DNA from: Tetrastigma voinierianum
Lineage: Eukaryota; Streptophyta; Magnoliopsida; Vitales; Vitaceae
DNA length: 64,000 nt
Reading direction: 5' to 3'
Assembly (NCBI GenBank): GCA_016808115.1
Contig: JAEQBH010000731.1
Location: 1,302,001-1,366,000, forward strand
This document shows, piece after piece, positions 1 through 11,592 of the stretch. Position numbers and translations under genes: made by a program. Each line of letters starts with the position of its first letter. Position 1 is the stretch's first letter. A model generated the notes under the pieces. That model saw only the letters and a list, made by a program, of their open reading frames with translations, was not told where the DNA came from and did no database searches.

Positions 1-823
1 TGTCTTCTCAGTGGTACTTTGTGAATCCAGTTTAGAGATTTCCTTTCTTTTTTAAGTTGGGATTGAAGAGTTTGCAATCTTTCGGCATAAATATTTGTTT
101 TCTACTTTACACAAATCTTCATGTATTCACTCATTCAGTTTACAAGTTAACTTTGATTTCTTCAGATACATTTTTATGATTCCATTGTTCTTAACTTTAA
201 TCATTCTATATAAATTTTATGAGTTCTAAACCCCTCACTGTGTGGGATCATCTGGAAACTCACGATCAGAAATTAAAGTCCTCATTCTCTATTGATTTTA
301 AGCGGATTGTATGTGTGCGATCATAGCTAACAGAAAGGGTTTAAACCATTAGTTGGGCAAAATTCTTGACAACGTGTTAACGAAGATCTTTCAAGTACAA
401 CGTTGTGTAGCGATCCTCTAATACCCAACTAGGGTTCGATTTTAGTGAGAACAAGTGTTTAGTATTTCTTGATCATCTTTATTTTCCAAAGGCATTCCAA
501 AGATAAATCCTCCATCGACAATGGTTTCTCAGCTGGTTCCTAGATGAGTTTGAATAAGAGGTGGGACTTACAGTCAAGTGAGTGGAACCTAAAAATCCCG
601 ACAATTATCTTTCTATTTTAAAACATTCAATAATCAACCATTCAATCAAACAACACAACATTCTGATTTCTTTAAACCATACTTTTGATGAGAATAGCTC
701 TGTTGATCATGAAGATCAGACCACTCCTGTGGAGATGACCTGTGGATTCCAATTATTACAATGCTAGGCAGTACAATTCCTAAACTGGGAATAAATTAGG
801 CTCACTAATCGGGGCCGAAGGCA
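1..823 (+). repeat. 5' LTR (3' part only) of the Athila-like element
   Basis: This stretch matches 10150-10970 with substitutions and small indels throughout, so the two LTRs are old. It ends in cgaaggca at 823, matching cgaagca at the end of the right-hand copy. It covers R and U5; the U3 with the TATA box is outside the window. Confidence 0.85.
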
Positions 824-828
824 TTTTT

Positions 829-848
829 AGGCGCCGTTGCGGTGGCGA
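829..848 (+). promoter_or_regulatory. Degenerate primer-binding site, tRNA-Asp type
   Basis: Six bases after the LTR end the sequence reads aggcgccgttgc, close to the canonical TGGCGCCGTTGC of Athila elements. The first base is changed from T to A and the following GGGGA part is degenerate. Reverse transcription would have been primed here from tRNA-Asp. Confidence 0.7.
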
Positions 849-1329
849 TAACGAGTTGATGCGAAGAGCTAAGAAGTGTTTGGTGTTGCATTACAAATCA
901 AAGTCATTCTCCATTTTCTTTTATTTGTTTCTTTGTTGATCTCGATGAGTGTTTCTTCTTGGGCGGAGTAAGTATAGTGCATGTCTTGTGTTACGAACAT
1001 AGCGAAACACCCGTTAATTCAGAAGCGTATCCCTAGGACCTTGAGAAACCTGTTATAAAGCCTTGATGTCTCAGGTGGCTGCCTCAATGGATAATCCGAG
1101 AATCGCGAGACTGTGAGCCTCCACGGCAGCTGAGTGATTCTCTGCCAATAAACCCGGTGCTGGGAGGAGGAAATGGTAACCTTCTAACAAAATCAATATA
1201 GGATTCCCTCCTGCTCCTTTTGCCCAATGTAGAAAAGAACCTTCGAGAAGTCTGCGACACGGAGGGACTCTAAATTTGCCATGTCGCGCTGAGTGAGGCC
1301 AGTGATTCTGACAGGAGCCGGAGGCTCGA

Positions 1330-2110
1330 ATACTTCACTGTTTACCAAGGGTTGAATGAGAATCCTTGTATTTCACGGAGGTTTTGAGGATGTGCGCGGT
1401 GTTGTTCTCTCCACGGTTCCCCTCTCCACATTATCACATTTGGTCTTGTTTCCACTTTCTTTAAAGACCAATAAGTTTTCTTCCATACACCTAATTCGAA
1501 TCTTTGCGTGGGAAAACATGCGGAATGAATTCCTCAATAAGTTTTTCCCTCTCACGCAATACTAATGCCCTCATAGTATTTGAGAACTTTTAAAGAAAAA
1601 CCGGTGAACCACTGCATATAGTATAGGAAAGATATAAGGATCACCACTCCATCACATCCACGTCATACAGGTTGGATGTTGGACAAATTTGTGCATTTTT
1701 CATCAAGGATTATCTCTAGGTATCTTCGGTACATCCAAATGATGTGTGCGGGAGATTTTATGAAAAGAGTGCCGGGGAGGCAATTCTGTAACTTTTGACA
1801 CTAAGCGAGAGAAGCTCGAACTTGGGAGTGAGCCTTCTTTAGACCTTCAAGTGCATAGCTTTCTTTGGTGGTGGAATCCACCACCTGAAATGATGAGTTC
1901 TGGAGCCAAGATTACCATTGACTTTAGGAAGCCGAGGCCATGAGATGAAGAGAGTGAGCGAGGTAACAAGTGTACCTCAATTACCACCAGTTATGGACCT
2001 AGAGTAGGAGCCATGTATTATGTCTGATGACCACACACTCGACCGTGTTCAGCGCTGAATCTTACCTGAGTTAAAAAAGATGATTCCAATTAATTAAGCC
2101 AACGCCCTTA
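1330..2110 (+). pseudogene. Athila-like gag remnant
   Basis: Translation in shifting frames gives pieces that match the better preserved gag of the minus-strand element at 59791-61012. Examples are a YQGLNENP-like start near 1345, WENMRNEFLNKFFP near 1510-1550, and a decayed CCHC knuckle with 'CIMSDDHT' near 2010-2030. Gag would form the virus-like particle and its zinc knuckle would bind element RNA. At least ten stops or frameshifts interrupt it, so no protein can be made. The borders are approximate. Confidence 0.7.
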
Positions 2111-2749
2111 ACTGCAAGAAACCTTTCAACTCCACATACTGAAACTTACAATCTGGTTGGGTGCAGCATCATTTATTTGGAGAAACAGGGAGGAGCCACC
2201 TAACTGCTGACATAGCCAAGGCCCTCCTTACCTTGAGCAAGGTTTAAATTCTGTTCTCCGTTTAGAATCGAGCCCCAGGATTCAGAAGTTCCAATCAGGT
2301 CATCCACGAACCAAGACAAAAACTCACGGCCTTGACCTCATAAGAAGTGCGGAGGGCCAGTCTTCTGATTGTCTGAGCAATGAACTAAACAGAGTTCCAG
2401 GCTGCTCTGCGAATGATGCTTGAATCCAGATAACAGTTAACCTCATCTACTCGGTAACCTTCAACAAGAAAAGGAAACTTCCATCTGACCCATCCAAAAC
2501 CACAAGGTCAGCCAGTGGGAAGTTTGGGTTCGATTGAGGTACCTTTGAAGGCATTGTAAGAAGATTGCTCTGCCGGAGTGGTAAGGTAGTCGACAAAACT
2601 ATTCCAACAAGGAACCATCACAAGAGTCTCTTAGTGAATTAGTTAGAGAGGATGAGAAAAATCAGACACACCTCTGTGTCCCTAATACAAATGACTATAT
2701 GCAACGGAGAGATAGGTGCATCCCTCATCCATTTCCCTCGTAGGCTAAG

Positions 2750-3200
2750 AGCACCCAAGAAGTGAATAACCATCTTTGAAATTTATGAGTTGTTTCAAAC
2801 GGTGAAGCAGACATTCCCTTGTTAGATGCATTAAACCAAATCCATCCTTATGCTAAATTTGAAGGATTTGTGCACGGTAAGAGAAACTAGGTGTCCATAT
2901 GAGGAGGCATTCATGGCAGTGAAACGATCTAAGTCCACTGATGCAGATGACTTGCCACGAATCTGAGACCCGGGTAGTCTCTTATTTCTATGGTAGTTGG
3001 AAATTCCAAGTTGGGGCGCTGCTTTAGTGGACTTATGGGGCAAGTGTCTGTTGCCTTACTGGTATATATGAACCTAGAGGGTGCAGAAATTAGAGCGACC
3101 GATATCACCTCGATTGGGTGACCGTGGTGTAAAATTCCTAGGGGAGGATGTCTTGGTCAGTGGACAAATTTTACTTCCTGTCGATTTGTGGTGCTTGACC
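2750..3200 (+). pseudogene. Athila-like protease remnant
   Basis: Fragments such as a K-D-L-C-T-V segment near 2865, DPG-S-L-I-S-M-V-V-G-N-S-K-L-G near 2970-3020 and a decayed 'ALVDLG' site around 3020-3040 line up with the retropepsin of the minus-strand Athila at 59150-59473. The catalytic D-[ST/L]-G triad is not preserved in one frame. Between gag and this point (2110-2750) the gag-pol linker continues with no clear domain. Confidence 0.5.
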
Positions 3201-3589
3201 TCCAGCATTAGTGAACCTTGAGGAACTCGAGTTCGATGAACAGCAGTCGACCATTCTTGTAAGCTGCTATAATGCCATCATACATTGCCAGGGAGGCTTT
3301 AATGACGCTCATTTGGGAACATGACATTAATCTGAATATTTTCCAATGTATGCTTGAAAATTGTGGACGAAGAAGATATTGGTGAAAATGTAACATGGTG
3401 GCTTTCAGTGATGCAAATGCACGGATAATGTCTCGCATGATGATCCTCTTAGAGTCATGTGCAGTCGGCCCAGTGTAGGGATGAGAAGTGATGTCTGCAC
3501 TACAGAATTAAATTTCTCCGCTCATAATTGAGCATAAGATGTATTTGAAGTAATAGGTGGGTACCTAAATTTTGGAACCTTTGCCGCCA

Positions 3590-4660
3590 AATGAGGATAC
3601 AAGACATTGCCTTGGAGGGAAACCACCTAAGTGAAGCTAAAACCTTTACCAACACATCTTAAATATGCATTCTTAGGGACGAAGGACACTTTTCCGACAA
3701 TCATATCTTCTCATTTTAACGTATTTCGAAACTCTCGACTTTGGAAATATTGAAAACACGAGCTGCTTTGGGTTGGACAATTCACGGATATTAAGGGAAT
3801 TGGCCCTTGATTTGCACACACTAGATTCACTTGGAGAGGATGTTGCCCCGACCTTCTAGGCAGCCCGCAGACGATTGAACCCAGCCAATGAAAGTGGTGA
3901 AAAGGAAGTGTTAAAACTCTTGGATGTCGGGGTTGTTGCCCTATTACGGATAGCAAGTGGGTTAGTCCAGCAGTGGTTCCTAAAATTAGAGTCACAGTGG
4001 TTGCCCGATGAAATAATAGGCTTATTCTACTCGTGTCACCTCGGGACTGGAAGAGTGTATAGACTATAGGAAACTTAATGCAGTCTTGGAAAGGCTGCAT
4101 TTCCTCTTCCATTTTGTGGATCGAATCATTGACGAGTTGCGGGGGTGAATTTTATTGTTTTCTTGATGGGTGCTCGAATTTTAATCAGAGTGAGATAGCT
4201 TTAGAAGATGAACTACATTTACTTGCCCTTTGGTACCTTAGCCTTTAGGAAAATACCTTTTAATTTGTCTGTTTGCAGGAACTTTCAACGATTGTATGAT
4301 GGGTATTTTCAGTGACATGATGAAATCATGTTGGAGTTTTCATGGATGGATTTCTCTCTCAGGTTTTGGTGACTCATTTGTGAGAAATTGTTTAGAACCT
4401 CGTAAGGTTTGGAGGTGTCGAGAAAAATCTTGTGTTAAATTGGGAGAAATGTCACTTCGAAGTATGCGAATTGTTAAACCACATTGTATCAAAAAGTGGA
4501 ATCAGTGATGTTAAAGAAAGTTGAACTGATTTCCAACCTCCATACTCTAAGTGTGTTAGAGACATAAAGGAATAATTTCTGGGCCATCTTTGGTTTTTAT
4601 CGAAGGTTTATAAAGTTTTAGTGCTATAGCACAGGCCCTTTATTTTTACTTGCTAAGATG
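3590..4660 (+). pseudogene. Athila-like reverse transcriptase remnant
   Basis: A pre-RT KNAYL-like segment lies near 3665. The RT core follows: a KEVLKLLDVG helix at about 3905-3935, DYRKLNA near 4065, and a FYCFLDG palm motif near 4150-4175 (in the family FLDGYSGYNQI). A broken thumb with LVLNWEKCHFEVCE lies near 4430-4470, then FLGHLWFLSKVYK near 4575-4620. The second catalytic motif is degraded (family F-M-D-D; here the residues read as MDGF). Multiple stops and frameshifts make this inactive. Confidence 0.8.
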
Positions 4661-5140
4661 TCCCTTTCACATGGTGCAAGCATGACACTGCTTGTAGCTC
4701 AAAACAGTGTCATCACCCCAATCATGCGAGTCTCTAATTCTGGACCTCCCATTTGAATCATGTGCGATGCGACGATTATGCCATGGGGGTGTGTTGAGCA
4801 GAGGGAGGACCAGGCTTTGTGATTGCTAGTAAAGACACTATATTGAAGCCCGAGACGTGACTCATATAATAACTTCCTAACGGTTTCTGGCAGATTTGTG
4901 TAATAGAAAATTCGAGGTCATATATTGTTGCTCCCCTTGACCATCTTCACGGATCATGCGGCTTTGAGAGCCGCACTCTCTCTGCGCCCGAATCAACCAA
5001 GGTTGACTAGAACAGTTTTACTCACATCGAGGAATAAACCTGACATGAAGATAAAGGGGGTTGAGCATTATTGGTGCGGACCACCTATCTCGGTCAGTTC
5101 GAATCAGGCTCCCATGGCATACCCATAGGTGATAGCTTTC
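4660..5140 (+). pseudogene. Athila-like RNase H remnant
   Basis: The 4740-4800 region reads as a C-D-x-Y-A-M-G-V segment like the family CDASDYAVGAV. A DH-AAL-like segment near 4950 corresponds to TDHAAVKYL. Stops and missing catalytic residues show it is dead. It continues directly into the integrase remnant. Confidence 0.55.
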
Positions 5141-6200
5141 TACGATGAGCAACTTTTGCTCTTGTACATTACCATTGAATGTGACATAGTGAATTACCTG
5201 ATCATGGCCAAATTCCGGCTCGATGGACTACTCTCAGCGAGAAAAATTTTGGCGGATATTCTGAAATACTATTTTGATCATATCTATTTAAATGCGTAGG
5301 ATCGATAATGAGAAGATGTGTCTTGAATGATGAAGCAGTGCAATTTAACTTTTGCCGTTACGAGCTTGCGGAGGACATTTCCACTTGAAAAAGCAATGAC
5401 AGATTTTGCAAGTTGCGTTTTATTGGCCCTCTATTTAAAGATTGTTTTGATTTACGCAAACGTGTGTCATCTTACCGACAATTAGGAGGGTCCTGGCGAA
5501 ACATGACCTCTTACCCCGGTCGATCATTGAGAATCTTTGATTGTTGGGGTGTTGTCAACCATGGGCCTTTTCCTTCTTGTGGCTATCTATTTTATTATTA
5601 ATACATTGGCCCATCTATCTAAGTGGGTTGGCGGGTTCAACGAGAACCAACCATAAGGTTGTTTGAAATTTATAAAAGAACTATTTTTCGTTTTGACGCC
5701 TCGAGGCGAGTGTCGTGTTGGACTCACTTTTGCAATCGATCTTTTGAAAATGTAAAAAAATATAGTGCCCCTCATAAGTATCTCTGACACCACCTGGAAC
5801 CAATGAATTATTTGAAGTAGCCAATGGAGATAAAACACATTTTGAAAGGCAGTTTTGAATCGAAAAAGATTGAGTCTTCTCTTGATCTTAAGGTATCTAT
5901 AGGCATCATGCTTTTAAAAGCTGTCTTGGTATGTCTCCCACATGAAACTGGTTATAGCGAAAGACTTGCAGTTTGCCGATGAGATGGAACAAGGCTTATT
6001 GAAATTTGTCGAACTTTTAACTTCGATGCTGTAGCGGGTAAGCGGCGTTTATTGCGATTCGTAGACTTGAAGAGTTCTTGGAGGAGTGACGCCAGCTGGG
6101 GATGGAGCGGCTCAAGTCATTCCAGCAAAATCATTGCAGGGAAATCTTTTGAACCCAATGAAGTGCGCCGTTGAATTACATCGACTACGGAAGCTCGCTC
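5140..6200 (+). pseudogene. Athila-like integrase remnant
   Basis: Scattered frames retain an HHCC-side segment (AEDIS near 5365), TDFASC / Y-W-P-L-like pieces near 5400-5430, and an LAHLSKWVGGFNENQP block near 5605-5655, equivalent to the family DYVSKWVEA..TRTND. A GMSP-like piece near 5930 (LGMSP) is equivalent to TPLGMSPYRLV in the family. Integrase would have joined element cDNA to the host chromosome. No catalytic triad survives in frame. Confidence 0.65.
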
Positions 6201-7271
6201 TGATGGGCCTCGACTGTTAAGGTGGTCTTCTCTATCCATATGAGCTAAGCTCAGCTCGGACAATGGACACTCAACCAGGGTGAATGGCCAGCATACCTCG
6301 AGCGTTCCTTGAACATTTCAATCCTCGAAACACAGTGAAGATTTGGTATTGGGCAGCTCTGCAAACTCACCTTCAAATACTGCATCACTCTCTGATTATT
6401 TGTAAATAGTTTTGCTTTTATTTTTGTTCTTGCTTTTTGTTTTTATTGTTTTACTTCATTAGTTTTCTTTCCTTTTCCTCTTTCAGTATAAAAAAAAAAT
6501 TAGGATAAAATTAAGGGCTCTTGTTTTACTGTGAGTCCTCAATCTTGTTGTGGGGTACCTTAGTTTTCAATCATTGGGACAATACTTGTCTACTGACATG
6601 GGGTAGGTGTACTGGTGAATGTAACTATCTGTGCTCGTTATATGTTCGATTGGTCAAATTTTTCAAAATTTTGCCTTTTTGGAATATTATGTTTTACACA
6701 TCTTTGTGCCCCCACTTGATCTCCTGTATACTCTCACACATCGTCTTAAGCATGTGTCTTAACAAGCACACAACTTGACCTCATATTCTTCGTAATTGTT
6801 TCCTTGCATTCTTTGTTTTACTTCTCACCGCCACCACGGACTTATGGCCAAAATTTCCCACTAATCTTGCTGTGTGATTGTTTCCCATTATTAATGTCAA
6901 TTTATTTGGTCGTATTATTCATCATTATAGTCTTCTGAACACCTTGCACTAAGGAATGGATTGAGGTAAATCATTTACGTGCGTGCCAGTGGATTTGTAG
7001 TGTCTCAACCCTTGCACCCATTTGAGCTTTAAGTTGTCAGGTGAGTTGAACCTTGAATCAGTTCATAAGAACGAGTGGATTCTCATGGAAGTTGAAGAGA
7101 CCTTCAAGAGGAATGAATCTGATGCTAAGACTTCTAAATGCGTCGGTTGTGGAATTTGAACAGAAAGTAAACATACGGAAAACTGGATGAGACGGGTTGA
7201 ACATAGGGTAAGATTATATTTGCTATACCATTCGAAAAATTAGAAGAATATATATATTCTGTTATGTATAT

Positions 7272-7311
<40 letters not shown>

Positions 7312-7717
7312 AGAAAATGGTGGGACTGCGACATTTTTTTTCATTGATGTAAAGTCTGGGACCGGACTGGGAGTGTCTAGTGGGGATTCCTGACAAAAAG
7401 TGGGCGATGGCAAAGTCCTACCAGTGGACTCAAATTCTACGTGGATCGGGAGGAAAGTGTGCAAGGCTTTTGGCACAAAATCTGGCACCCGCTTCCCTTA
7501 TCCACTTTTGCTTTTTAACATCCAGTGAGAAAGCCTGTGGTGCATCTCTTACAAGCGTTTCCAAGCTCAGATTGCTCTCTGCCAGGGTTCCGGGTCAGTT
7601 CAGTTGATTACTGCTGGTCGGTGTTAAACGCGTGGTAAGTTGTACCACTCCACTAACATTGATGCTTTTCTTTCGATTGAGATATGGACCTATTTGGTGG
7701 ATTTCTTCTTTGTATGA
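6200..7717 (+). other. Spacer between pol and env-like ORF of the Athila-like element
   Basis: No coding domain is seen. 6400-6487 is strongly T-rich on the + strand and ends in ttttcctctttcag, which looks like a polypyrimidine tract with a 3' splice acceptor. Athila-group env-like ORFs are thought to be expressed from spliced RNA, so this could be that acceptor (inference). 7276-7308 is a run of 33 A residues. Confidence 0.5.
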
Positions 7718-8490
7718 TTGTTGGGATGGGAGGTTATGTCTCCATATGAAGTAAATTTAGATGTACGGGGCCAGCCCGGTGTTCGAGGCGAAGTGCGGGA
7801 TATGATTATTTGCCACGGGCCATCACGGGCCGTTATGCGCTATCATCATGTCCAGCACGTTGAAGAAATGCCTGGGGAAGGGAAGGCCATCAGGTTCCTC
7901 TATGAGCAAGCGGTGAAGAAAGAAACCGATACCACCCGGCCCGGTGAAAAAGAGAAAGGAAAAGCAGGTTATATCCTCTTGAAAGTGAGGATCTATACGA
8001 GAGTGTCGATGAGGAGATTGAGGCTATGTTTCTTAGAAGATTAGAGGTGAGCACGAAATGGAGTTAGTTAATAGCGAATAGAGGTTTAGATGCCGAGAGG
8101 GCGTCAATGCGAAACATTTTATATACTCAGCCCACGTCGGGGTAATTATACGGGTAATATGCACTTTGTGCATTCGGGAGATGAAATTGCGCAGCTGTGG
8201 TTAGAATTCTATTCTAATTTGAAGGAAGATGGTAGTGCGTGCTCTGTGGACCTCGGTGATGGGAAGCGACCGTGTCCTCGACTCGATAGCATACCTTGCA
8301 TTATGTTCGATCTGACGCGTCGGGCCGGCCATATCCACTTTCGAGGGCGTTACTGGTTTCGATGCCCGGCTTTTCTTGAGGCCATGTGCACCCGTCACCG
8401 TACCCGTATTGGTGGATTTATGAAGTGGTATCCTGGAAAGTTAGGCGAATACGCCACGATGAACAAGATCATCCACAATCGTGTTTAGTA
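7718..8490 (+). pseudogene. Athila env-like / ORF3 protein remnant
   Basis: Open segments at 7718-8044 and 8090-8488 encode pieces of the long ORF that follows pol in Athila elements. The best match is internal: LWLEFYSNLKED near 8195-8225 parallels LVREFYSNLREN of the minus-strand element, and GEYATMNKIIHN near 8450-8480 parallels a similar block around 49770. The domain belongs to what is usually annotated as a putative plant transposon protein. An envelope role is unproven. I see no clear signal peptide or membrane segment in the preserved parts. A frameshift or stop separates the two segments. Confidence 0.6.
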
Positions 8491-9539
8491 GAATGGTTGT
8501 GAAAAAGCTTCCCGGTCGAAACGGAGATTCGATTCTTTATCACGAGGAGTTGCCAATTTGGAAAGCTTATTGATTATACACTAGTCATTTGGTGCGATGA
8601 GAGAGTTTTACGTGTCGCGTTCAAGCCGGAGTATTAGTTCCCCTCACTTGTGACTAGCATTGTAGGGGATGAGGAACGGTTAAAGAAAAGAGAGTGATAC
8701 CTCGCGGAAGCGGATCACGACTAAGACCTTAGCGAAGTGGGCGGCCTCTGCATGCCACGGCCCCGGTGCCTCCGACCCCTCCTCTTGGGACCACTTCTTC
8801 CACGAGTTCCTTTTTATGAGCACATCGCCTTTGAAGAGGATGGGCGGATCAGGGGTGTGGTTGAGTGTATCCTTGGGAAGCGAAGCGAATTTGGATAGGC
8901 GTCTTGCCGGGCTTGGGGGCCACATCTTCCATGGTGAGCGGCGATAGCGGATCTTACCTCTCGGATTTAGGGAGAGTCGAGGAAGAGTTAGACGGCTAAC
9001 GTGGGCCAGTGCGCATTCTCCTGATGAGGATGAGGATGACAACGCATAGGCGCAGGGCGGCACTAGGGTGGTGTTGGCGATCGGGTAGTAGACCTTAGCC
9101 ATGTCATGCAAACCTACCGTTTGATTTTCCCTTTTCTTTACATTAAACCCTTGGTCATTACATGGCCCCATTAAGACCTCTTTGATTCGACTTGTGTTTT
9201 CTGTTCCTTTAGACTCTATGCATGATGGTTACATGTTTTATGCTATATGATTGTGTACTTAATTTGATCATTACAGTTCAAAGCATGACTATCTTGCACT
9301 TCTTAAATCCTGATCCCTAATCGAATTTGTGTTTGCATGTTATAATACTCATTGTGTAAGAATGTGGTTGGGCAATTAGTCATGCCGATGTACCAACGTG
9401 ATTGAAATACTTTATTCCATAAAGTGTTGTTTTGAGATTTTTGCAAAGCTATATATTATCTCAAGTGCTCACATTTAGGTTCATCTGATGGTAGTTTCAT
9501 TCTAAATCTTCTTCAGGGACTAGCAAGATGCAGGCCAAG
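8490..9539 (+). other. 3' untranslated part of the Athila-like element
   Basis: 8490-8700 contains further degenerate env-like coding. Beyond that no domain is recognised. The segment ends with gggactagcaagatgcaggcc just before the 3' LTR, the same gggactagcaagatg phrase that precedes the 3' LTR of the minus-strand Athila (about 48674-48694 reversed), so it is a conserved pre-LTR signal. A classical uninterrupted polypurine tract is not preserved. Confidence 0.5.
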
Positions 9540-9813
9540 TGTGATGAATACACATTTGAGTGATAATTATAAGAGAATCGAACACATTTAAACCTGATAT
9601 ACTCACATTTGGCATAAGAACATGTACTTCCTAATCTCTTACTGTGTTTTTAGATTTGTGCGGGTTTTTCGGGTTTTTCGCATGAAGTGCTGGGAAGCGG
9701 CTTCCGGAAAGCCAATATAAACAATGTGGAGGTGGATGAGCAATTGGCGAAGTCTCGGGAGCTTGTGTTGGCTTGAAGCTTAGGAGGGACTGAGTCTACA
9801 TTAGGACTTAAAG

Positions 9814-9930
9814 TCCTACCGGTAGAACTTGCTGAAAAATTGGCAGTGGACAAGTCCTACCGGTAGGACTTAAAGTCCTACCGGTAGCACTTGCTGGAAA
9901 AGTGGCAGTGAGCAACTCCTACCGGTAGGC
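9814..9930 (+). repeat. Four-copy ACCGGT palindrome cluster in the Athila U3
   Basis: The palindrome tcctaccggtagga or close variants occur at 9814-9826, 9855-9868, 9876-9887 and 9917-9929. They are separated by related acttgctg(g)aaaa..tggcagtg spacers. The cluster lies about 105-225 bases upstream of the TATA box, the usual place for LTR enhancers. Confidence 0.85.
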
Positions 9931-10035
9931 AAAGTCTAGGTAGGACTTTATGAACTTTGCGGGGTGTCAATTCACTCCATGCAGCAGTCTTGCTCTCGAG
10001 AGCTGAGCCAAATGGGAGGAGCACTTTGGAAGGGA

Positions 10036-10045
10036 CTATAAAAGG
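10036..10045 (+). promoter_or_regulatory. TATA box of the Athila 3' LTR
   Basis: The sequence ctataaaagg is a strong plant TATA box inside the LTR. Transcription would start about 30 bases downstream, near 10070, which defines the U3/R border. Confidence 0.7.
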
Positions 10046-10970
10046 AGAGGATACAAGTATTTTAGGGATCTTCTTTTTCTCACAGGAAGTTTTTTGGCCT
10101 TCTTTTTAGTTCTTCCAATTCTAGGGTTTAAGTAATAATAGTTTTCTCCATCTTCTCAGTGGTACTTTGTAGATCCAGTTGATTTCCTTTCTTTTTAGAA
10201 GTTCGGATTAGAGAGTTTGCAATCTTTCGACATAAATATTTGTTCTACTTTAAATCTTCGTATTATATATTCCTCATTCTCGGTTTACAAGTTAACTTTG
10301 ATTTCTTGAATCCTGTTTTTATGATTAATTGTTCTTCAACTACAATCATTCATATAAATTTTGTAGGTTCTAAACCCCTGCTGGGATCATACGGAAACTC
10401 ACGATCAAGGTAAAGTCCCTCGATTCCTCTATTGATTTTAAACGGATTGTGTAATATTGATCACTTGTGTAGAAAGGTTTTAAACCGTTAGTTGAGCGAA
10501 TTCTTCGACAACGTGTTAGCGAGATATTTAGGTACCGTTGTGCTTGATCATAATGCCAACTAGGGTTCGTTTTAATTGAGAACAAGTGTTTAGTATTTCT
10601 TGATCATCTTTATTTTCCAAAAGGCATTCAAAGATAAATCCTCCATCGGCGGCCAGTTTCTCGATGGTTCCTAGATGAGTTTATAAAATAAAAATTAGGA
10701 CTTACACGATCAAAGTGAGTGGAACCACAAAAATCCCAGCAATTGTCTTTCTATTTTAAAACATTCAAACCAATCAACCATTCAATCAAACAACACAACA
10801 TTCTGGAGTTTTCTTTAAACCATACTTTTAATGGAGAATAGCTCTTATTGATCAAAATCGAGACCACTCACGCCAGAGATGACCTGTGGATTCCCACAGT
10901 ATTACAATGCTAGACGACTACAATTCCTACGCTTGGGAATAGAATTAGGCATACTAATCAGGACGAAGCA

Positions 10971-11469
10971 GTGAGCTTAATACGACAGCGTCTTCTCACG
11001 GCTTAGAGCCAGCAGAAGAGTTATGTAGATGTGCGACGTCGACCCTTAGAGTTCGAGGTTGGGGATCATGTCTTCTTGAAGGTGATGCATAAGAGAGGAG
11101 TGGTCAGGTTCGGCAAGCGTGGGAAGCTATCGCCAAGATTCATAGGGCCTTTTGAGATACCCGAGAGGATAGGCATTGTAGCGTACCAGTTGGCTGCAGC
11201 CCGGCCATGTCGGTGTCCACGGGGTGTTTCACGTCTCCGTGCTCGGAAGTATACTCAGGATCCGACATGTGGTGGATTGGGGGACGGTCGATGGACCTTT
11301 GAGGAGGGACCGTGTGTATTTGGATAGCGTGATCGGGTTTTGCGGCCATGAGCCCAGAGTGAGGCTAGTGAGGTCTTTATGGCGGCGCTATGGGTGGAGG
11401 AGTGCGTGGGAGCGCGAGGACACGATGCGAGCTACCTATCCCTTCTTGTTTAGGGATGAAGGTACGTGA
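10971..11469 (+). pseudogene. Tekay/Del-type gypsy integrase C-terminus with chromodomain-like tail
   Basis: Starting right after the Athila LTR, the translation reads RQRLLTA and SYVDVRRRPLEFEVGDHVFL at about 10978-11070. GKLSPRFIGPFEI (the GPY/F module) follows near 11128-11157. After one frameshift come VFHVSVL near 11225 and a chromodomain-like tail with WEREDTMRATYPFLF near 11410-11455. This is the very 3' end of pol in the Tekay/Del chromovirus lineage, whose chromodomain directs integration to heterochromatin. An in-frame TAG near 11002 and the frameshift make it dead. The rest of pol lies left of the window, beyond the inserted Athila. Confidence 0.85.
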
Positions 11470-11580
11470 TTTAGTCGTTTAAAGATTCGAATGACTAGTT
11501 TACATGCATAGTGTAGTGCACATTGCATATGCATGTGAGTGATTGTGGTTGTCCAAAATTTCGGGACGAAATTCCTTTTA

Positions 11581-11592
11581 AGGAGGGGAGAA
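11581..11592 (+). promoter_or_regulatory. Polypurine tract of the Tekay-type element
   Basis: The purine run aggaggggagaa ends exactly at the LTR start and follows the typical cgggacgaaattcctttt of this lineage. It would prime plus-strand DNA synthesis. Confidence 0.8.

Larger units (their letters stand above)
1..10970 (+). mobile_element. Athila-like Ty3/gypsy LTR retrotransposon, 5' end beyond the window
   Basis: The sequence at 1-823 recurs at about 10150-10970, giving two direct LTRs around an internal region of 824-9539. Directly after the 5' LTR lies a PBS-like ggcgccgttgc, complementary to the 3' end of plant tRNA-Asp, as is usual in the Athila group. The internal part holds, in order, gag, protease, RT, RNase H, integrase and an env-like ORF, all full of stops. 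The integrase fragment of another gypsy element starts again directly after 10970, so this element appears to be inserted in that element. Its long LTR (about 1.4 kb), its env-like gene and its protein similarity to the minus-strand element at 47260-62974 support the Athila assignment. The left LTR start and TSD lie outside the window. Confidence 0.85.
9540..10970 (+). repeat. 3' LTR of the Athila-like element
   Basis: The LTR starts TGTGATGAATAC and ends CGAAGCA, so it has TG...CA ends over 1431 bases. Its right 820 bases repeat window positions 1-823. A TATA box sits at 10037 and a palindrome cluster at 9814-9930. Directly after 10970 the coding frame of another gypsy integrase begins. Confidence 0.85.

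Noticed and set aside
829..848. tRNA-Asp gene fragment
   Set aside because: Only the PBS length matches, and it sits at the LTR end, so it is a primer-binding site; the same applies to 61561-61578 and 17135-17147.
8680..9171. 163-codon minus-strand open frame as a host gene
   Set aside because: It lies antisense within the Athila internal region and shows no recognisable domain; likely chance openness in GC-richer env-like sequence.
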